This document shows, one piece after another, positions 1-7,822 of a stretch of DNA of 64,000 bases. The stretch lies in assembly GCF_041228405.1 (NCBI RefSeq), contig NZ_CP133888.1, positions 3,410,001-3,474,000 of the forward strand. The letters are read 5' to 3'. The translations under genes were made by a program, and so were the position numbers. The notes below the pieces were generated by a model. That model was not told the origin of the DNA. It was given only the letters and a program-made list of their open reading frames with translations, and searched no databases. Each line of letters begins with the position of its first letter. Within the stretch, counting starts at the first letter, position 1. This DNA is from Salinilacustrithrix flava. GTDB lineage: Bacteria; Actinomycetota; Acidimicrobiia; Acidimicrobiales; Salinilacustritrichaceae.

Positions 1-1
1 C

Positions 2-490
2 GTCACCGGCGACCTGGACGACCCCGACGGAGCGCTCCGCCCCGGCGATCACGTCGTCCTCGAGGTGGTCCGAGACCGGTTCCGCTGGCTGGTGGTGGAG
101 GTGGTCGACCGGATCCCCCGACCCCGCTCCCCCGCCCGTCCCCGGCGGCCGCACGCCCACCCGGCCCGTCCCCCGGGGACCGTGCTGATCGCGTGGCTGC
201 CCTTCACCCGGGACGATGACGACGGTCCGGGCAAGCACCGCCCCTGCGTGGTGCTCCGCTCGACCGACCCGAACGTGATCCGGGCCCGTCCCCTCTACGA
301 CCCGGGAAGCGCCGTGGCCCGCAGCTCCGGGGGCGTGCAGCTCCAGGCGTGGCGGACGGCGGGGTTGGACAAGGCCAGCGTCGCGGTCGACCCGGTCGAG
401 ATCCCCGTCGCCCGGTGCGAGCAGACGCTCGGCCACCTCGCGCCCGTCGACCTCGCCGGGCTCGGCATCACCGGCCGTCGCCGACGCTGA
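2..490 (+). CDS. MazF/PemK-like protein, 5' end outside window
   Basis: The frame is open from the first bases of the window, so the true start lies upstream. The last ~100 residues, from about base 178, resemble the PemK/MazF fold: a GTVLIAWLPF strand, a KHRPCVVL strand and a C-terminal LGHLAPVDL segment, in the order seen in these mRNA endoribonuclease toxins. Before it lies a short beta-rich stretch (LRPGDHVVLEVV) and a Pro/Arg-rich linker. That N-terminal piece faintly resembles the TRAM end of MiaB-type methylthiotransferases, but no stop separates it from the MazF-like part. An internal GTG at 182 could be the real toxin-domain start. No antitoxin gene is visible downstream. Family assignment is tentative. 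Confidence 0.5.
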   Translation, partial: VTGDLDDPDGALRPGDHVVLEVVRDRFRWLVVEVVDRIPRPRSPARPRRPHAHPARPPGTVLIAWLPFTRDDDDGPGKHRPCVVLRSTDPNVIRARPLYDPGSAVARSSGGVQLQAWRTAGLDKASVAVDPVEIPVARCEQTLGHLAPVDLAGLGITGRRRR

Positions 491-532
491 CTGCGACGGG
501 GGCACTGCCAGCTCGGAGAGGGGCGGATCGCC

Positions 533-1513
533 TCAGGGGGCGATGAGCACGGCGAACGTCTCATCGATGCGATCGGCCCACCGCCGCTTGTAGGGCATGT
601 CCATGCCGAGGTCGTAGACGTCGATGCCGGTCCCCTCGAGGGCCTCGAGCTGGTGGATCTGCAGCAGGTGGCCGATGCCGAGAGCACGGACGCCAGCGTC
701 GTGGGACAGTTGCAGGCCCCGGTAGGTGCGGCCCCGCACGCCTCCGAGCACGTAGCCGATGTCCCGCTCCCCCTGGCGGGCGAAGAGCAGGCGCAGCTGG
801 TCGCCGGCGGCCAGGCGCCAGGCCATGCGCCGGTAGAAGCCGGCCAGGGACTCGCTGGCCAGGCCGGTGCCCTCCTCCCCCTTCCAGCTCCGCGCCTCGA
901 CCGCGAGCACGCGGTCCATGGCCTCGTCGGGTGCGAGCGCCGAGCAGTCGACGACCGCGACGCCGGCGTCCTCGGCTCGACGGCGCACCTGGCGCAGGCG
1001 CTGGCGGAAGCGACTCGATCGCCGAGCCAGCCACGGCTCGAGCCCACCGGACAGGTCGGCCCGCAACCGCTGCTCCGTCGGCCCCTGCAGCAGCCGGCGC
1101 TGCTCGCCCAGCACCCGCACCAGGCACTGCAGCCCGATGCCGTCGAGGCGCTGGCCGGTGACCACGGCGACGTCGTGGTCGTCGAGCCGCAGGCGGGCGG
1201 CGAGCAGGCGGGCGGCCTGCACCGGGTGCCCGACCATCGGCGTGGCGAAGCCCCACACCGGATCCAGTCCGAGCAGCAGCCGGCTGCCGTCCTCGGCCGT
1301 GGCTCGCCGCAGCCCGGCGAAGGACGAGCCGTCACCGAGGACGATCGGCGCGCCGTGCTCGGGGAACGACGCCGCGGCCGAGAACGACCAGATGCTCGAG
1401 GCGCAGAACTCGTCCGCATCCGGGGTCCGGTCGACCGCCGCGTCCCACGCCTGGGCCACCAGGTCGAGCTGGTCGGCCTCGATGCGCACGGCGGACCCGG
1501 TCACGGCGGACAC
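533..1513 (-). CDS. GNAT-like (CelD/BioF2-type) acetyltransferase domain protein
   Basis: A 326-residue protein. Its C-terminal half has the signature of the Acetyltransf_6 (CelD/FemAB-like) GNAT group: YVLGGVRGRTYRG, then GIGHLLQIHQLEAL, then the closing YDLGMDMPYKRRWAD segment seen in many actinobacterial members. The substrate cannot be read from sequence. The GTG at 1513 was chosen because TACTGT lies exactly six bases upstream, giving a leaderless transcript; an open frame continues upstream to 1588, but that part is Arg-rich and runs into the gcvP riboswitch region. It diverges from gcvP and ends 43 bases from the MazF-like gene, convergently. Confidence 0.72.
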   Translation of the reverse strand: MSAVTGSAVRIEADQLDLVAQAWDAAVDRTPDADEFCASSIWSFSAAASFPEHGAPIVLGDGSSFAGLRRATAEDGSRLLLGLDPVWGFATPMVGHPVQAARLLAARLRLDDHDVAVVTGQRLDGIGLQCLVRVLGEQRRLLQGPTEQRLRADLSGGLEPWLARRSSRFRQRLRQVRRRAEDAGVAVVDCSALAPDEAMDRVLAVEARSWKGEEGTGLASESLAGFYRRMAWRLAAGDQLRLLFARQGERDIGYVLGGVRGRTYRGLQLSHDAGVRALGIGHLLQIHQLEALEGTGIDVYDLGMDMPYKRRWADRIDETFAVLIAP

Positions 1514-1519
1514 GGCTGC

Positions 1520-1525
1520 ACAGTA
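1520..1525 (-). promoter_or_regulatory. leaderless -10 for the GNAT-like gene
   Basis: TACTGT on the minus strand with six bases to the GTG at 1513, so the predicted transcript begins at or next to the start codon. No convincing -35 is seen. Confidence 0.5.
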
Positions 1526-1542
1526 GGGCCGAGGCCGGGGTC

Positions 1543-1548
1543 TACGAT
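1543..1548 (+). promoter_or_regulatory. -10 element of the gcvP riboswitch transcript
   Basis: TACGAT lies about 20 bases before the first glycine aptamer, so a transcript starting near 1555 would carry the complete tandem riboswitch. No good -35 hexamer is visible. It is back to back with the leaderless promoter of the GNAT-like gene. Confidence 0.42.
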
Positions 1549-1566
1549 GGCGGCGCTGACGACCCC

Positions 1567-1746
1567 CGACGGGAGAGTCCCGCCCCACCGCCAGTGGGGA
1601 GGGCGCCGAAGGAGCAACCGCCCCGGAACCTCTCAGGCCACCGGACCGCCGGGACGAGGCACCTCTGGAGAGCAGCCTGCGGGCTCACCGAAGGAGCAAG
1701 CCCGGCCTCGCCGGGCGAATCTCTCAGGTCACGGAACAGAAGGGGC
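1567..1746 (+). ncRNA. tandem glycine riboswitch
   Basis: Two aptamers with the conserved glycine-riboswitch core are visible in order. The first has GGGAGAG (1571-1577), GCCGAAGGAGCAA (1604-1616) and CTCTCAGG (1630-1637). The second has CTCTGGAGAGC (1663-1673), CCGAAGGAGCAA (1688-1699) and CTCTCAGGTCACGGAACAGA (1721-1740). A short linker joins them as in cooperative tandem glycine sensors. The element lies directly upstream of gcvP, the classical target. Downstream, GGCTCC (1744-1749) can pair with GGAGCC (1767-1772), which covers the gcvP Shine-Dalgarno; this suggests translational control with glycine turning expression on (inference). Confidence 0.93.
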
Positions 1747-1779
1747 TCCACGCCGACGCGCACCAGGGAGCCTCCACCC

Positions 1780-4635
1780 ATGACCAGCACCGCACCGATC
1801 CCGAACCCGGGCTTCCCGAGCCGCCACATCGGCCCCCGAGGTGACGAGATCGCCACGATGCTCGACGTCGTCGGCGCCGGTTCCCTCGACGAGCTCATCG
1901 ATCAGGCCGTGCCGTCGTCGATCCGCTCGACCGAACCCCTGGACCTGCCCGAGGCCGCGTCGGAGGAGGAAGCCCTCGCCGAGCTGCGGGCCCTGGCCGG
2001 GGCCAACGTCGTGCGCACCGCCATGATCGGCCTCGGCTACCACGGCACCCACACGCCGCCGGTCATCCGCCGGAACGTGCTGGAGGATCCCGCCTGGTAC
2101 ACCGCCTACACCCCGTACCAGCCCGAGATCTCCCAGGGCCGCCTCGAGGCGCTGCTCAACTTCCAGACCGTCATCACCGACCTCACCGGGACCGAGCTGG
2201 CGAACTCCTCACTGCTCGACGAGGGCACCGCAGCGGCCGAGGCCATGGCCATGTGCGGCCGGTTGGTGAAGGGTGACCGCCCCCGCTTCGTCGTCGCCGC
2301 TGACACCTTCCCCCAGACCATCGCGGTGCTCGAGGCCCGGGCCGATGCCATCGGGGTCACCGTCGACGTGGTGGACGACGTGGCCGCCGCCGACCTCTCC
2401 GACGCCGCCGGTGTGCTGGTCCAGCACCCCGCGGCGTCCGGCGCGGTCGTGGACCCCTCCCCCGCCATCGACGCCGCCCACGCAGCCGGCGCACTCGCCG
2501 TCGTGGCCACCGACCTGCTGGCCTGCACCGTCCTGACCCCGCCCGGCGAGCTCGGCGCCGACATCGTGGTCGGCTCGTCGCAGCGCTTCGGCGTGCCCCT
2601 CGGCTTCGGCGGCCCTCACGCCGGCTTCATGGGCTGCCGGGAGGAGTACAAGCGGACCCTGCCCGGACGCCTCGTCGGCGTCTCGGTCGATGCCGCAGGC
2701 CGGCCCGCCACCCGCCTCGCGCTGCAGACGCGCGAGCAGCACATCCGTCGCGAGAAGGCGACGTCCAACATCTGCACCGCCCAGGTGCTCCTGGCTGTCA
2801 TCGCCTCGATGTACGCCGTGTACCACGGCCCCGAGGGGCTGCGGGCCATCGCCGGGCGCGTCCATGGACTGACCAGTGCCTTCGCAGCCCGGCTGGAGCA
2901 GGCCGGCCGGACCGTCCGCAACGACGCCTGGTTCGACACGCTCACCGTCGAGGTCCCGGGCGAGGCCGCCGGCGTCGTCGAGCGGGCCGCCGAGGAGGGC
3001 ATCGACATCCGCCTGGTCGACGCCGACACCGTGTCCCTCGCGTTCGACGAGACCTGCACCGAGGCCACCGCGGATCGCCTCGCCGCCGCCTTCGGTGCCG
3101 CAGCAGGAGAACTGCCAGAACGGAGAGAGGTGCTGCCCGACGGGCTCGTGCGCACGAGCGGCTACCTCACCCACCCGACCTTCCACTCGTACCGCTCCGA
3201 GACCGAGATGCTGCGGTACCTGCGCCGCCTGTCGGACAAGGACGTGGCCCTGGACCGGGCGATGATCCCGCTCGGGTCCTGCACGATGAAGCTCAACGCC
3301 ACCGCGGAGATGGAGCCCATCTCCTGGCCCGGCTTCGCCAACCTGCACCCGTTCGTTCCGGCGGCCAGCAGCCAGGGCTACCGCACGCTCATCGACCAGC
3401 TCGAGGCGTGGCTGGTCGAGGTCACCGGCTACGACGCGGTGAGCTTCCAGCCCAACGCCGGCTCCCAGGGCGAGCTGGCCGGCCTCCTCGCCATCCGCAC
3501 GTTCCACGACGCCAACGGCGACACCGACCGTCGGGTCTGCCTCATCCCCTCCTCGGCCCACGGCACCAACGCCGCCTCCGCGGTCATGGCCGGCATGCGG
3601 GTCGTGGTCGTGGCCTGCGACGACGACGGCAACGTCGACGTCGACGACCTCAAGGCCAAGGTCACCGACCACGCCGACACCCTCGCCGGGTTGATGGTCA
3701 CCTACCCCTCCACCCACGGCGTGTTCGAGACCCGGATCCGCGAGATCTGCGACCTCGTCCACGACCACGACGGCCAGGTGTACCTCGACGGCGCCAACCT
3801 GAACGCCCTCGTCGGGGTGGCCAAGCCGGGCGAGTTCGGCGCCGACGTGAGCCACCTGAACCTGCACAAGACGTTCTGCATCCCCCACGGCGGCGGCGGC
3901 CCCGGCGTCGGTCCCGTCGCCGTGCGATCGCACCTGGCCCCGTACCTGCCGAACCACCCCCTCGACGACGCCGCCGGCCCGGCAACGGGTCCCGGCCCCG
4001 TGTCGGCGGCGCCGTACGGCTCGGCCGGCATCCTGCCCATCTCGTGGGCCTACGTGCGGATGATGGGCGGCCCCGGCCTCACCCGGGCCACCCACCTGGC
4101 GATCCTCAACGCCAACTACGTCGCCGCCCGCCTCGGCGAGCGATACCCGGTGCTCTACGCGGGCGAGCACGGCCGGGTCGCCCACGAGTGCATCGTCGAC
4201 CTGCGCGACATCACCCGCCGCACCGGCGTCACCGTCGACGACGTCGCCAAGCGCCTCGTGGACTACGGCTTCCACGCCCCCACGATGAGCTTCCCGGTCG
4301 CCGGCACGCTCATGATCGAGCCGACCGAGTCCGAGCCTCTGGCCGAGATCGACCGGTTCTGCGACGCGATGCTGGCGATCGCCGACGAGATCGCCGAGAT
4401 CGAGTCCGGGGCGGTCGCCCACGACGACTCGGCCCTCGCCCACGCCCCCCACACCGCCGAGGACCTCCTCGTCGCCGAGTGGGACCGCGCCTACACCCGC
4501 GAGCAGGCGGCGTACCCGGTCGACGGGCTGCGCCAGGCCAAGTACTGGCCGCCCGTGAGCCGCATCGACGGGGCGGCCGGGGATCGCAACCTCGTGTGCG
4601 CGTGCCCGCCCCCGGAGGCCTTCGCGGAGGGCTGA
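1780..4635 (+). CDS. gcvP: glycine dehydrogenase (aminomethyl-transferring), P-protein
   Basis: The 951-residue P-protein of the glycine cleavage system decarboxylates glycine with PLP and passes the aminomethyl group to the lipoyl arm of GcvH. Length fits the fused (alpha plus beta) form. The N-terminus has FPSRHIGP, typical of the family. The PLP lysine is K697 in the motif SHLNLHKTFCIPHGGGGPG, followed by the glycine-rich loop; PLGSCTMKLN marks the start of the second half. The ATG at 1780 follows AGGGAG with nine bases spacing and comes after the glycine riboswitch; the same frame is open further upstream but would translate the riboswitch. gcvT and gcvH are not in this window. Confidence 0.97.
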   Translation: MTSTAPIPNPGFPSRHIGPRGDEIATMLDVVGAGSLDELIDQAVPSSIRSTEPLDLPEAASEEEALAELRALAGANVVRTAMIGLGYHGTHTPPVIRRNVLEDPAWYTAYTPYQPEISQGRLEALLNFQTVITDLTGTELANSSLLDEGTAAAEAMAMCGRLVKGDRPRFVVAADTFPQTIAVLEARADAIGVTVDVVDDVAAADLSDAAGVLVQHPAASGAVVDPSPAIDAAHAAGALAVVATDLLACTVLTPPGELGADIVVGSSQRFGVPLGFGGPHAGFMGCREEYKRTLPGRLVGVSVDAAGRPATRLALQTREQHIRREKATSNICTAQVLLAVIASMYAVYHGPEGLRAIAGRVHGLTSAFAARLEQAGRTVRNDAWFDTLTVEVPGEAAGVVERAAEEGIDIRLVDADTVSLAFDETCTEATADRLAAAFGAAAGELPERREVLPDGLVRTSGYLTHPTFHSYRSETEMLRYLRRLSDKDVALDRAMIPLGSCTMKLNATAEMEPISWPGFANLHPFVPAASSQGYRTLIDQLEAWLVEVTGYDAVSFQPNAGSQGELAGLLAIRTFHDANGDTDRRVCLIPSSAHGTNAASAVMAGMRVVVVACDDDGNVDVDDLKAKVTDHADTLAGLMVTYPSTHGVFETRIREICDLVHDHDGQVYLDGANLNALVGVAKPGEFGADVSHLNLHKTFCIPHGGGGPGVGPVAVRSHLAPYLPNHPLDDAAGPATGPGPVSAAPYGSAGILPISWAYVRMMGGPGLTRATHLAILNANYVAARLGERYPVLYAGEHGRVAHECIVDLRDITRRTGVTVDDVAKRLVDYGFHAPTMSFPVAGTLMIEPTESEPLAEIDRFCDAMLAIADEIAEIESGAVAHDDSALAHAPHTAEDLLVAEWDRAYTREQAAYPVDGLRQAKYWPPVSRIDGAAGDRNLVCACPPPEAFAEG

Positions 4636-4684
4636 AAGCGCAATCGTCGGGGCCGGGACGGCTCGGTTAGCCTGGCAACCCGCT

Positions 4685-6274
4685 ATGGCCACCCGGATCG
4701 ACATCGAACTCACCAGCCGCCAGGACGAGGGAAAGACCTTCACCTGGCGGGCCGCGGGGGCTCGCCAGCCCAAGGGTGCGGCCGATGCGTCGCTGTTCCC
4801 GGAGAGCGCCGAGGTCGGTGACGAGTTCCGCGTCGACACCGAGATGGACGTCGACGGCATCCGGGTCACGCAGGTGATCCCGCCCAAGGGCAAGGAGCCC
4901 AAGAAGGTCGAGACCCTCGAGCTCATCACCCGCGACGACGAGCCGCTGGTGACCGAGGTCCGGGCCGAGCGAGGCCGTGGCCGAGGCGATCGCGGCGACC
5001 GTGGTCCCCGCCGGGGCGGCGGTGGCCGCAAGGACGGCGACCGTGGCCCTCGTGGTGAGGGTGGCGATCGCGGCCCGCGGGGCGAAGGCGGCCGCCGGGG
5101 CGGCAACGACCGTCCCCGCACCCCGGCCAAGCCCAAGCTGCCCCCGAAGCCGAAGCCCCCGCGCCTCAAGGCCGGCAAGGCCCACCGCAACGCCCTCATC
5201 GACACCCTCCCCGAGGAGCAGAAGGCCGTCGCCCAGGAGCTGCTCCGCGGCGGGCTGCAGGCCGTGCGCACGGGGCTCGAGAAGCAGAACGAGCAGCGCA
5301 AGGTCGAGGGCCAGGACCCCATCGACGAGGGGCCCATCGTCACCCTCGCCGAGGAGCTGCTGGTGAAGGTCCGCGCCGCCGAGTGGCGCGATCGGGCCGA
5401 GGCCGCCCTGGAGCAGTCCGAGACCGTCGACCTGCGCGACCTGCGCACCGTCGTCACCGCGTCAGACGGCGCGGCCAAGGACGACGAGACCCGAGCCCTG
5501 GCCGCCAAGGTGCGCACCGCCCTCAACGAGCGCCTCGACGCCGACCAGCAGGCCTGGGTGGCCGAGGTCGTGGAGATGCTCGACGACGACCGCGTCGTCC
5601 GGGCCCTGCACCTGTCGTCCCGCCCGCCCAAGGCCGGCGCCCCGCTGCCCGCCCCCGTCGCGCTGCGCCTCGTCGAGGCCGCCAACGCGTCGATGAGCAG
5701 CGAGACCTCCGCCGACCGCTGGAGCTACATCCTCGAGGCGCTGGCCCACTCCCCCGTGCGTCGCCAGGTGGTCCCCGTGTCGCTGCCCGGCACCGTCTCC
5801 GACGAGCTGAAGGCCACCATCGCCCGCCACGGCAGCCGCCTCCCCGAGATCGCGCAGATCTTCGGCGTCGAGCCCGACCCGAAGGCCGGCCGGGACGCCA
5901 GCCGGCGCAAGCGCCGCAGCGGCGGCAAGCCCAAGAAGGACGCCAAGCCCGGCGACGCCAAGGGCGAGCGCAAGGCCGACAAGGCCGAGGGAGGCAAGCC
6001 CAAGGCCGATGAGCCGAAGGCCGATGAGCCCAAGGCCGATGAGCCCAAGGCCGATCCCACGCCCGAGCAGCCCGCAGCCGAGCAGCCCGTCGCCGACGCG
6101 GCCACGACGGACGCGCCCGCCCCGGAGGCCCAGCCCGAGCAGGACGCGGCGGCCGTCCCCGAAGCCGTCGAGCAGGCGCCCACCGAGGCGCCGGCCCCGG
6201 AGATCCCCGCCGCCGAGGCGCTCGAGGCCGAGCAGGCCACGGGCGACGACGCCCCCGAGGACGACAAGACCTGA
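4685..6274 (+). CDS. unknown RGG-rich protein with PKADE repeats
   Basis: Not recognised as a named family; 529 residues. Four parts are visible: a beta-rich N-terminal domain (about 1-85) reminiscent of a small RNA-binding barrel; a Gly/Arg/Asp-rich stretch (about 97-143) with repeated DRG, PRG and RGG units; a helical domain (about 165-400, starting near HRNALIDTLPEEQKAVAQ); and an acidic Ala/Pro/Glu tail containing a 15-base tandem repeat encoding PKADE. RGG stretches are typical of RNA-binding or condensate-forming proteins, so a role in RNA metabolism is possible but inferred. It starts 49 bases after gcvP with TAGCCT at 4668-4673 as a possible own -10. Confidence 0.8.
   Translation: MATRIDIELTSRQDEGKTFTWRAAGARQPKGAADASLFPESAEVGDEFRVDTEMDVDGIRVTQVIPPKGKEPKKVETLELITRDDEPLVTEVRAERGRGRGDRGDRGPRRGGGGRKDGDRGPRGEGGDRGPRGEGGRRGGNDRPRTPAKPKLPPKPKPPRLKAGKAHRNALIDTLPEEQKAVAQELLRGGLQAVRTGLEKQNEQRKVEGQDPIDEGPIVTLAEELLVKVRAAEWRDRAEAALEQSETVDLRDLRTVVTASDGAAKDDETRALAAKVRTALNERLDADQQAWVAEVVEMLDDDRVVRALHLSSRPPKAGAPLPAPVALRLVEAANASMSSETSADRWSYILEALAHSPVRRQVVPVSLPGTVSDELKATIARHGSRLPEIAQIFGVEPDPKAGRDASRRKRRSGGKPKKDAKPGDAKGERKADKAEGGKPKADEPKADEPKADEPKADPTPEQPAAEQPVADAATTDAPAPEAQPEQDAAAVPEAVEQAPTEAPAPEIPAAEALEAEQATGDDAPEDDKT
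6002..6057 (+). repeat. 15-base tandem repeat inside the RGG protein gene
   Basis: About 3.7 copies of AAGGCCGATGAGCCC (one C/G variant) encode repeated PKADE units in the acidic tail. In-frame copy-number change would lengthen or shorten the linker without breaking the gene. Confidence 0.9.
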
Positions 6275-6281
6275 GGTCGGC

Positions 6282-6302
6282 GCCGGCGCCCCCGGCGCCG
6301 GC
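6282..6302. terminator. GC hairpin between convergent genes
   Basis: GCCGGCGCC, loop CCC, GGCGCCGGC: a perfect nine-base stem that ends one base before the stop codon of the zinc-ribbon gene. It lies between two convergent genes and could end transcription from both sides, though there is no T-run. Confidence 0.5.
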
Positions 6303-6503
6303 TCAGCGGGATTCGGTGCGGGAGGTCCGGGCCTGGCTCTGCCGGCCCCGGAACTCACCGGTGGACGCGTCCTCGTCCCAGCGGGCGCCGCAGGACGTGC
6401 ACACGCAGGAGTCGACCCGCAACGACGCCAGGTACAGGCGGTCGATCTCGTAGGAGTCGCAGTAGGGGCACTGCAGTCGCCCCTGACCCGGATCGCTGGA
6501 CAC
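6303..6503 (-). CDS. small zinc-ribbon protein
   Basis: A 66-residue protein with two CxxC knuckles (CPYC near residue 12 and CTSC near residue 35), the layout of a zinc ribbon, followed by an Arg/Ser-rich tail. The GTG start at 6503 has TACCCT exactly six bases upstream, predicting a leaderless transcript. It diverges from the enoyl-CoA hydratase gene across 70 bases. Such ribbons are usually nucleic-acid or protein adaptors; no specific role can be assigned. Confidence 0.75.
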   Translation of the reverse strand: MSSDPGQGRLQCPYCDSYEIDRLYLASLRVDSCVCTSCGARWDEDASTGEFRGRQSQARTSRTESR

Positions 6504-6509
6504 GGCCGC

Positions 6510-6515
6510 AGGGTA
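6510..6515 (-). promoter_or_regulatory. leaderless -10 for the zinc-ribbon gene
   Basis: TACCCT with six bases to the GTG at 6503. Confidence 0.45.
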
Positions 6516-6561
6516 CCGAACCCGTGGCGGTGCGCATGGACCGACGGCCCCGGAGCATCGC

Positions 6562-6567
6562 TACTGT
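6562..6567 (+). promoter_or_regulatory. leaderless -10 for the enoyl-CoA hydratase gene
   Basis: TACTGT with six bases to the ATG at 6574; no Shine-Dalgarno is present, consistent with a leaderless transcript. Confidence 0.5.
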
Positions 6568-6573
6568 GCGCCC

Positions 6574-7332
6574 ATGATCGAGTACGAGACCCGTGGCAAC
6601 GTCGCCATCATCACCATCGACCGCCCCGAGGCGCGCAACGCCGTCAACGGCGAGGTGGCCGAGGGCATCGAGGCCGCCATCGACCGCATGGAGGCCGACG
6701 ACGAGATCTGGATCGGCGTCCTGACCCACGAGGGTCCGGTCTTCTGCGCCGGCGCCGACCTGAAGGCGATCAACAGCGGCGACGCGGCCCGGCTCAACAC
6801 CCCCACCGGAGGCTTCGGCGGCATCACGGCCAAGGCCCGCACCAAGCCGATCATCGCCGCCTGCAACGGCCCGGCCTACGCCGGCGGTTGCGAGATCGTC
6901 CTGGCCTGCGACCTGCTGGTCGCCACCCCGGACGTCACCTTCAGCGTGCCCGAGGTCAAGCGCAACCTCGTGGCGGCCGCCGGGGCCCTGTTCCGGCTTC
7001 CCGCCGCGCTGCCCAAGAACGTCGCCATGGAGATGCTCCTCACCGGCGATCCGATCGACGCCGAGCGGGCCCACGCCCTCGGGTTCGTGAACCGGATGGC
7101 GGAGTCGGGCAAGGCCGTCGACGTCGCCGTCGAGCTGGCCGCCCAGATCAGCGAGAACGCCCCGCTCGCCGTGCGCAAGAGCCGCGAGGTCGCCCTGCAG
7201 TCCTTCGACACCGACGAGGAGGCCTTCGCCGCCTCCGGGCGGGCGATCGCCGAGGTCATGGCCAGCGAGGACACCAAGGAGGGCCTGTCGGCCTTCATCG
7301 AGAAGCGCAAGCCCGAGTGGAAGGGTCGCTAG
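6574..7332 (+). CDS. enoyl-CoA hydratase/isomerase (crotonase) family protein
   Basis: A 252-residue crotonase. The CoA/oxyanion-hole segment FCAGADLKAI and the second oxyanion segment PAYAGGCEIVLACD are intact, and both acidic positions used by hydratases are present (Glu in GGCEIVL and Glu in VPEVKRNL), so hydratase chemistry on an acyl-CoA is plausible. The natural substrate is unclear because crotonases are diverse; the single-gene context gives no pathway. The leaderless promoter fixes the ATG start. Confidence 0.9.
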   Translation: MIEYETRGNVAIITIDRPEARNAVNGEVAEGIEAAIDRMEADDEIWIGVLTHEGPVFCAGADLKAINSGDAARLNTPTGGFGGITAKARTKPIIAACNGPAYAGGCEIVLACDLLVATPDVTFSVPEVKRNLVAAAGALFRLPAALPKNVAMEMLLTGDPIDAERAHALGFVNRMAESGKAVDVAVELAAQISENAPLAVRKSREVALQSFDTDEEAFAASGRAIAEVMASEDTKEGLSAFIEKRKPEWKGR

Positions 7333-7334
7333 AC

Positions 7335-7388
7335 CGCTACACCACGACCGCCAGTTCCGGAGCGCTGCACCACGACCGCCAGTTCCGG
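7335..7388. repeat. two 26-base direct repeats, period 28
   Basis: CGCTACACCACGACCGCCAG at 7335 and CGCTGCACCACGACCGCCAG at 7363 begin two copies; each continues with TTCCGG. The copies differ at one base and fill the whole gap between the convergent hydratase and Nudix genes. No function is evident. Confidence 0.85.
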
Positions 7389-7393
7389 TGAGC

Positions 7394-7822
7394 TCAGGTG
7401 ATCGTGGCGAGGATGCCGTGGTCGTGGAGGAACTCGGCGAGGCCGTCCACGAGCGGCCACTCGGCGACCTCGCTGAGCGCCACCCAGGCCACCTCGGCGG
7501 CGTCGTCGCCAGCGGTCGGGGTGGCGTCGGGTTCGAGCAAGGTGACGTGGTGGTCGAGGATCACGTAGTGGCGGCCTTCGATGAAGCGCTCGACGACGCC
7601 GACGAGGGGACCGCACACCCCTTCGAGCCCGGTCTCCTCGAGCAGCTCGCGAACGACGGCCTCGGCGAGGAGCTCGCCGGGTTCGACCACGCCTCCGGGC
7701 AACGACCACTGGCCGATCGCCACGCCCCGGCCGCGCCGGATCAGCAGCAGGCGGTCGCCATCGACGACGACGGCGCCGACGGCCACCTCCGGGCCGCTCG
7801 TCGTGGCGGCGGCGTCGGTCAT
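7394..7822 (-). CDS. Nudix hydrolase
   Basis: A 142-residue Nudix pyrophosphohydrolase. The Nudix box is intact: GGVVEPGELLAEAVVREL followed by LEETGLE, matching Gx5Ex7REUxEExGU. Nucleoside-diphosphate-linked substrates are typical; the exact one cannot be told. The ATG at 7822 overlaps the stop of the upstream GNAT gene by four bases (ATGA), so the pair is translationally coupled. Confidence 0.9.
   Translation of the reverse strand: MTDAAATTSGPEVAVGAVVVDGDRLLLIRRGRGVAIGQWSLPGGVVEPGELLAEAVVRELLEETGLEGVCGPLVGVVERFIEGRHYVILDHHVTLLEPDATPTAGDDAAEVAWVALSEVAEWPLVDGLAEFLHDHGILATIT

Noticed and set aside
1594..1779. Upstream extension of gcvP through the riboswitch
   Set aside because: The frame is open, but it would translate both glycine aptamers; the ATG at 1780 has a good Shine-Dalgarno and the family's N-terminus.
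2209..5685. Very long open frame (over 1,100 codons) antisense to gcvP and the RGG gene
   Set aside because: It is a shadow of GC-rich codon use on the other strand; the encoded sequence is low-complexity Arg/Gly/Val-rich and matches nothing, while the sense frames are clear families.
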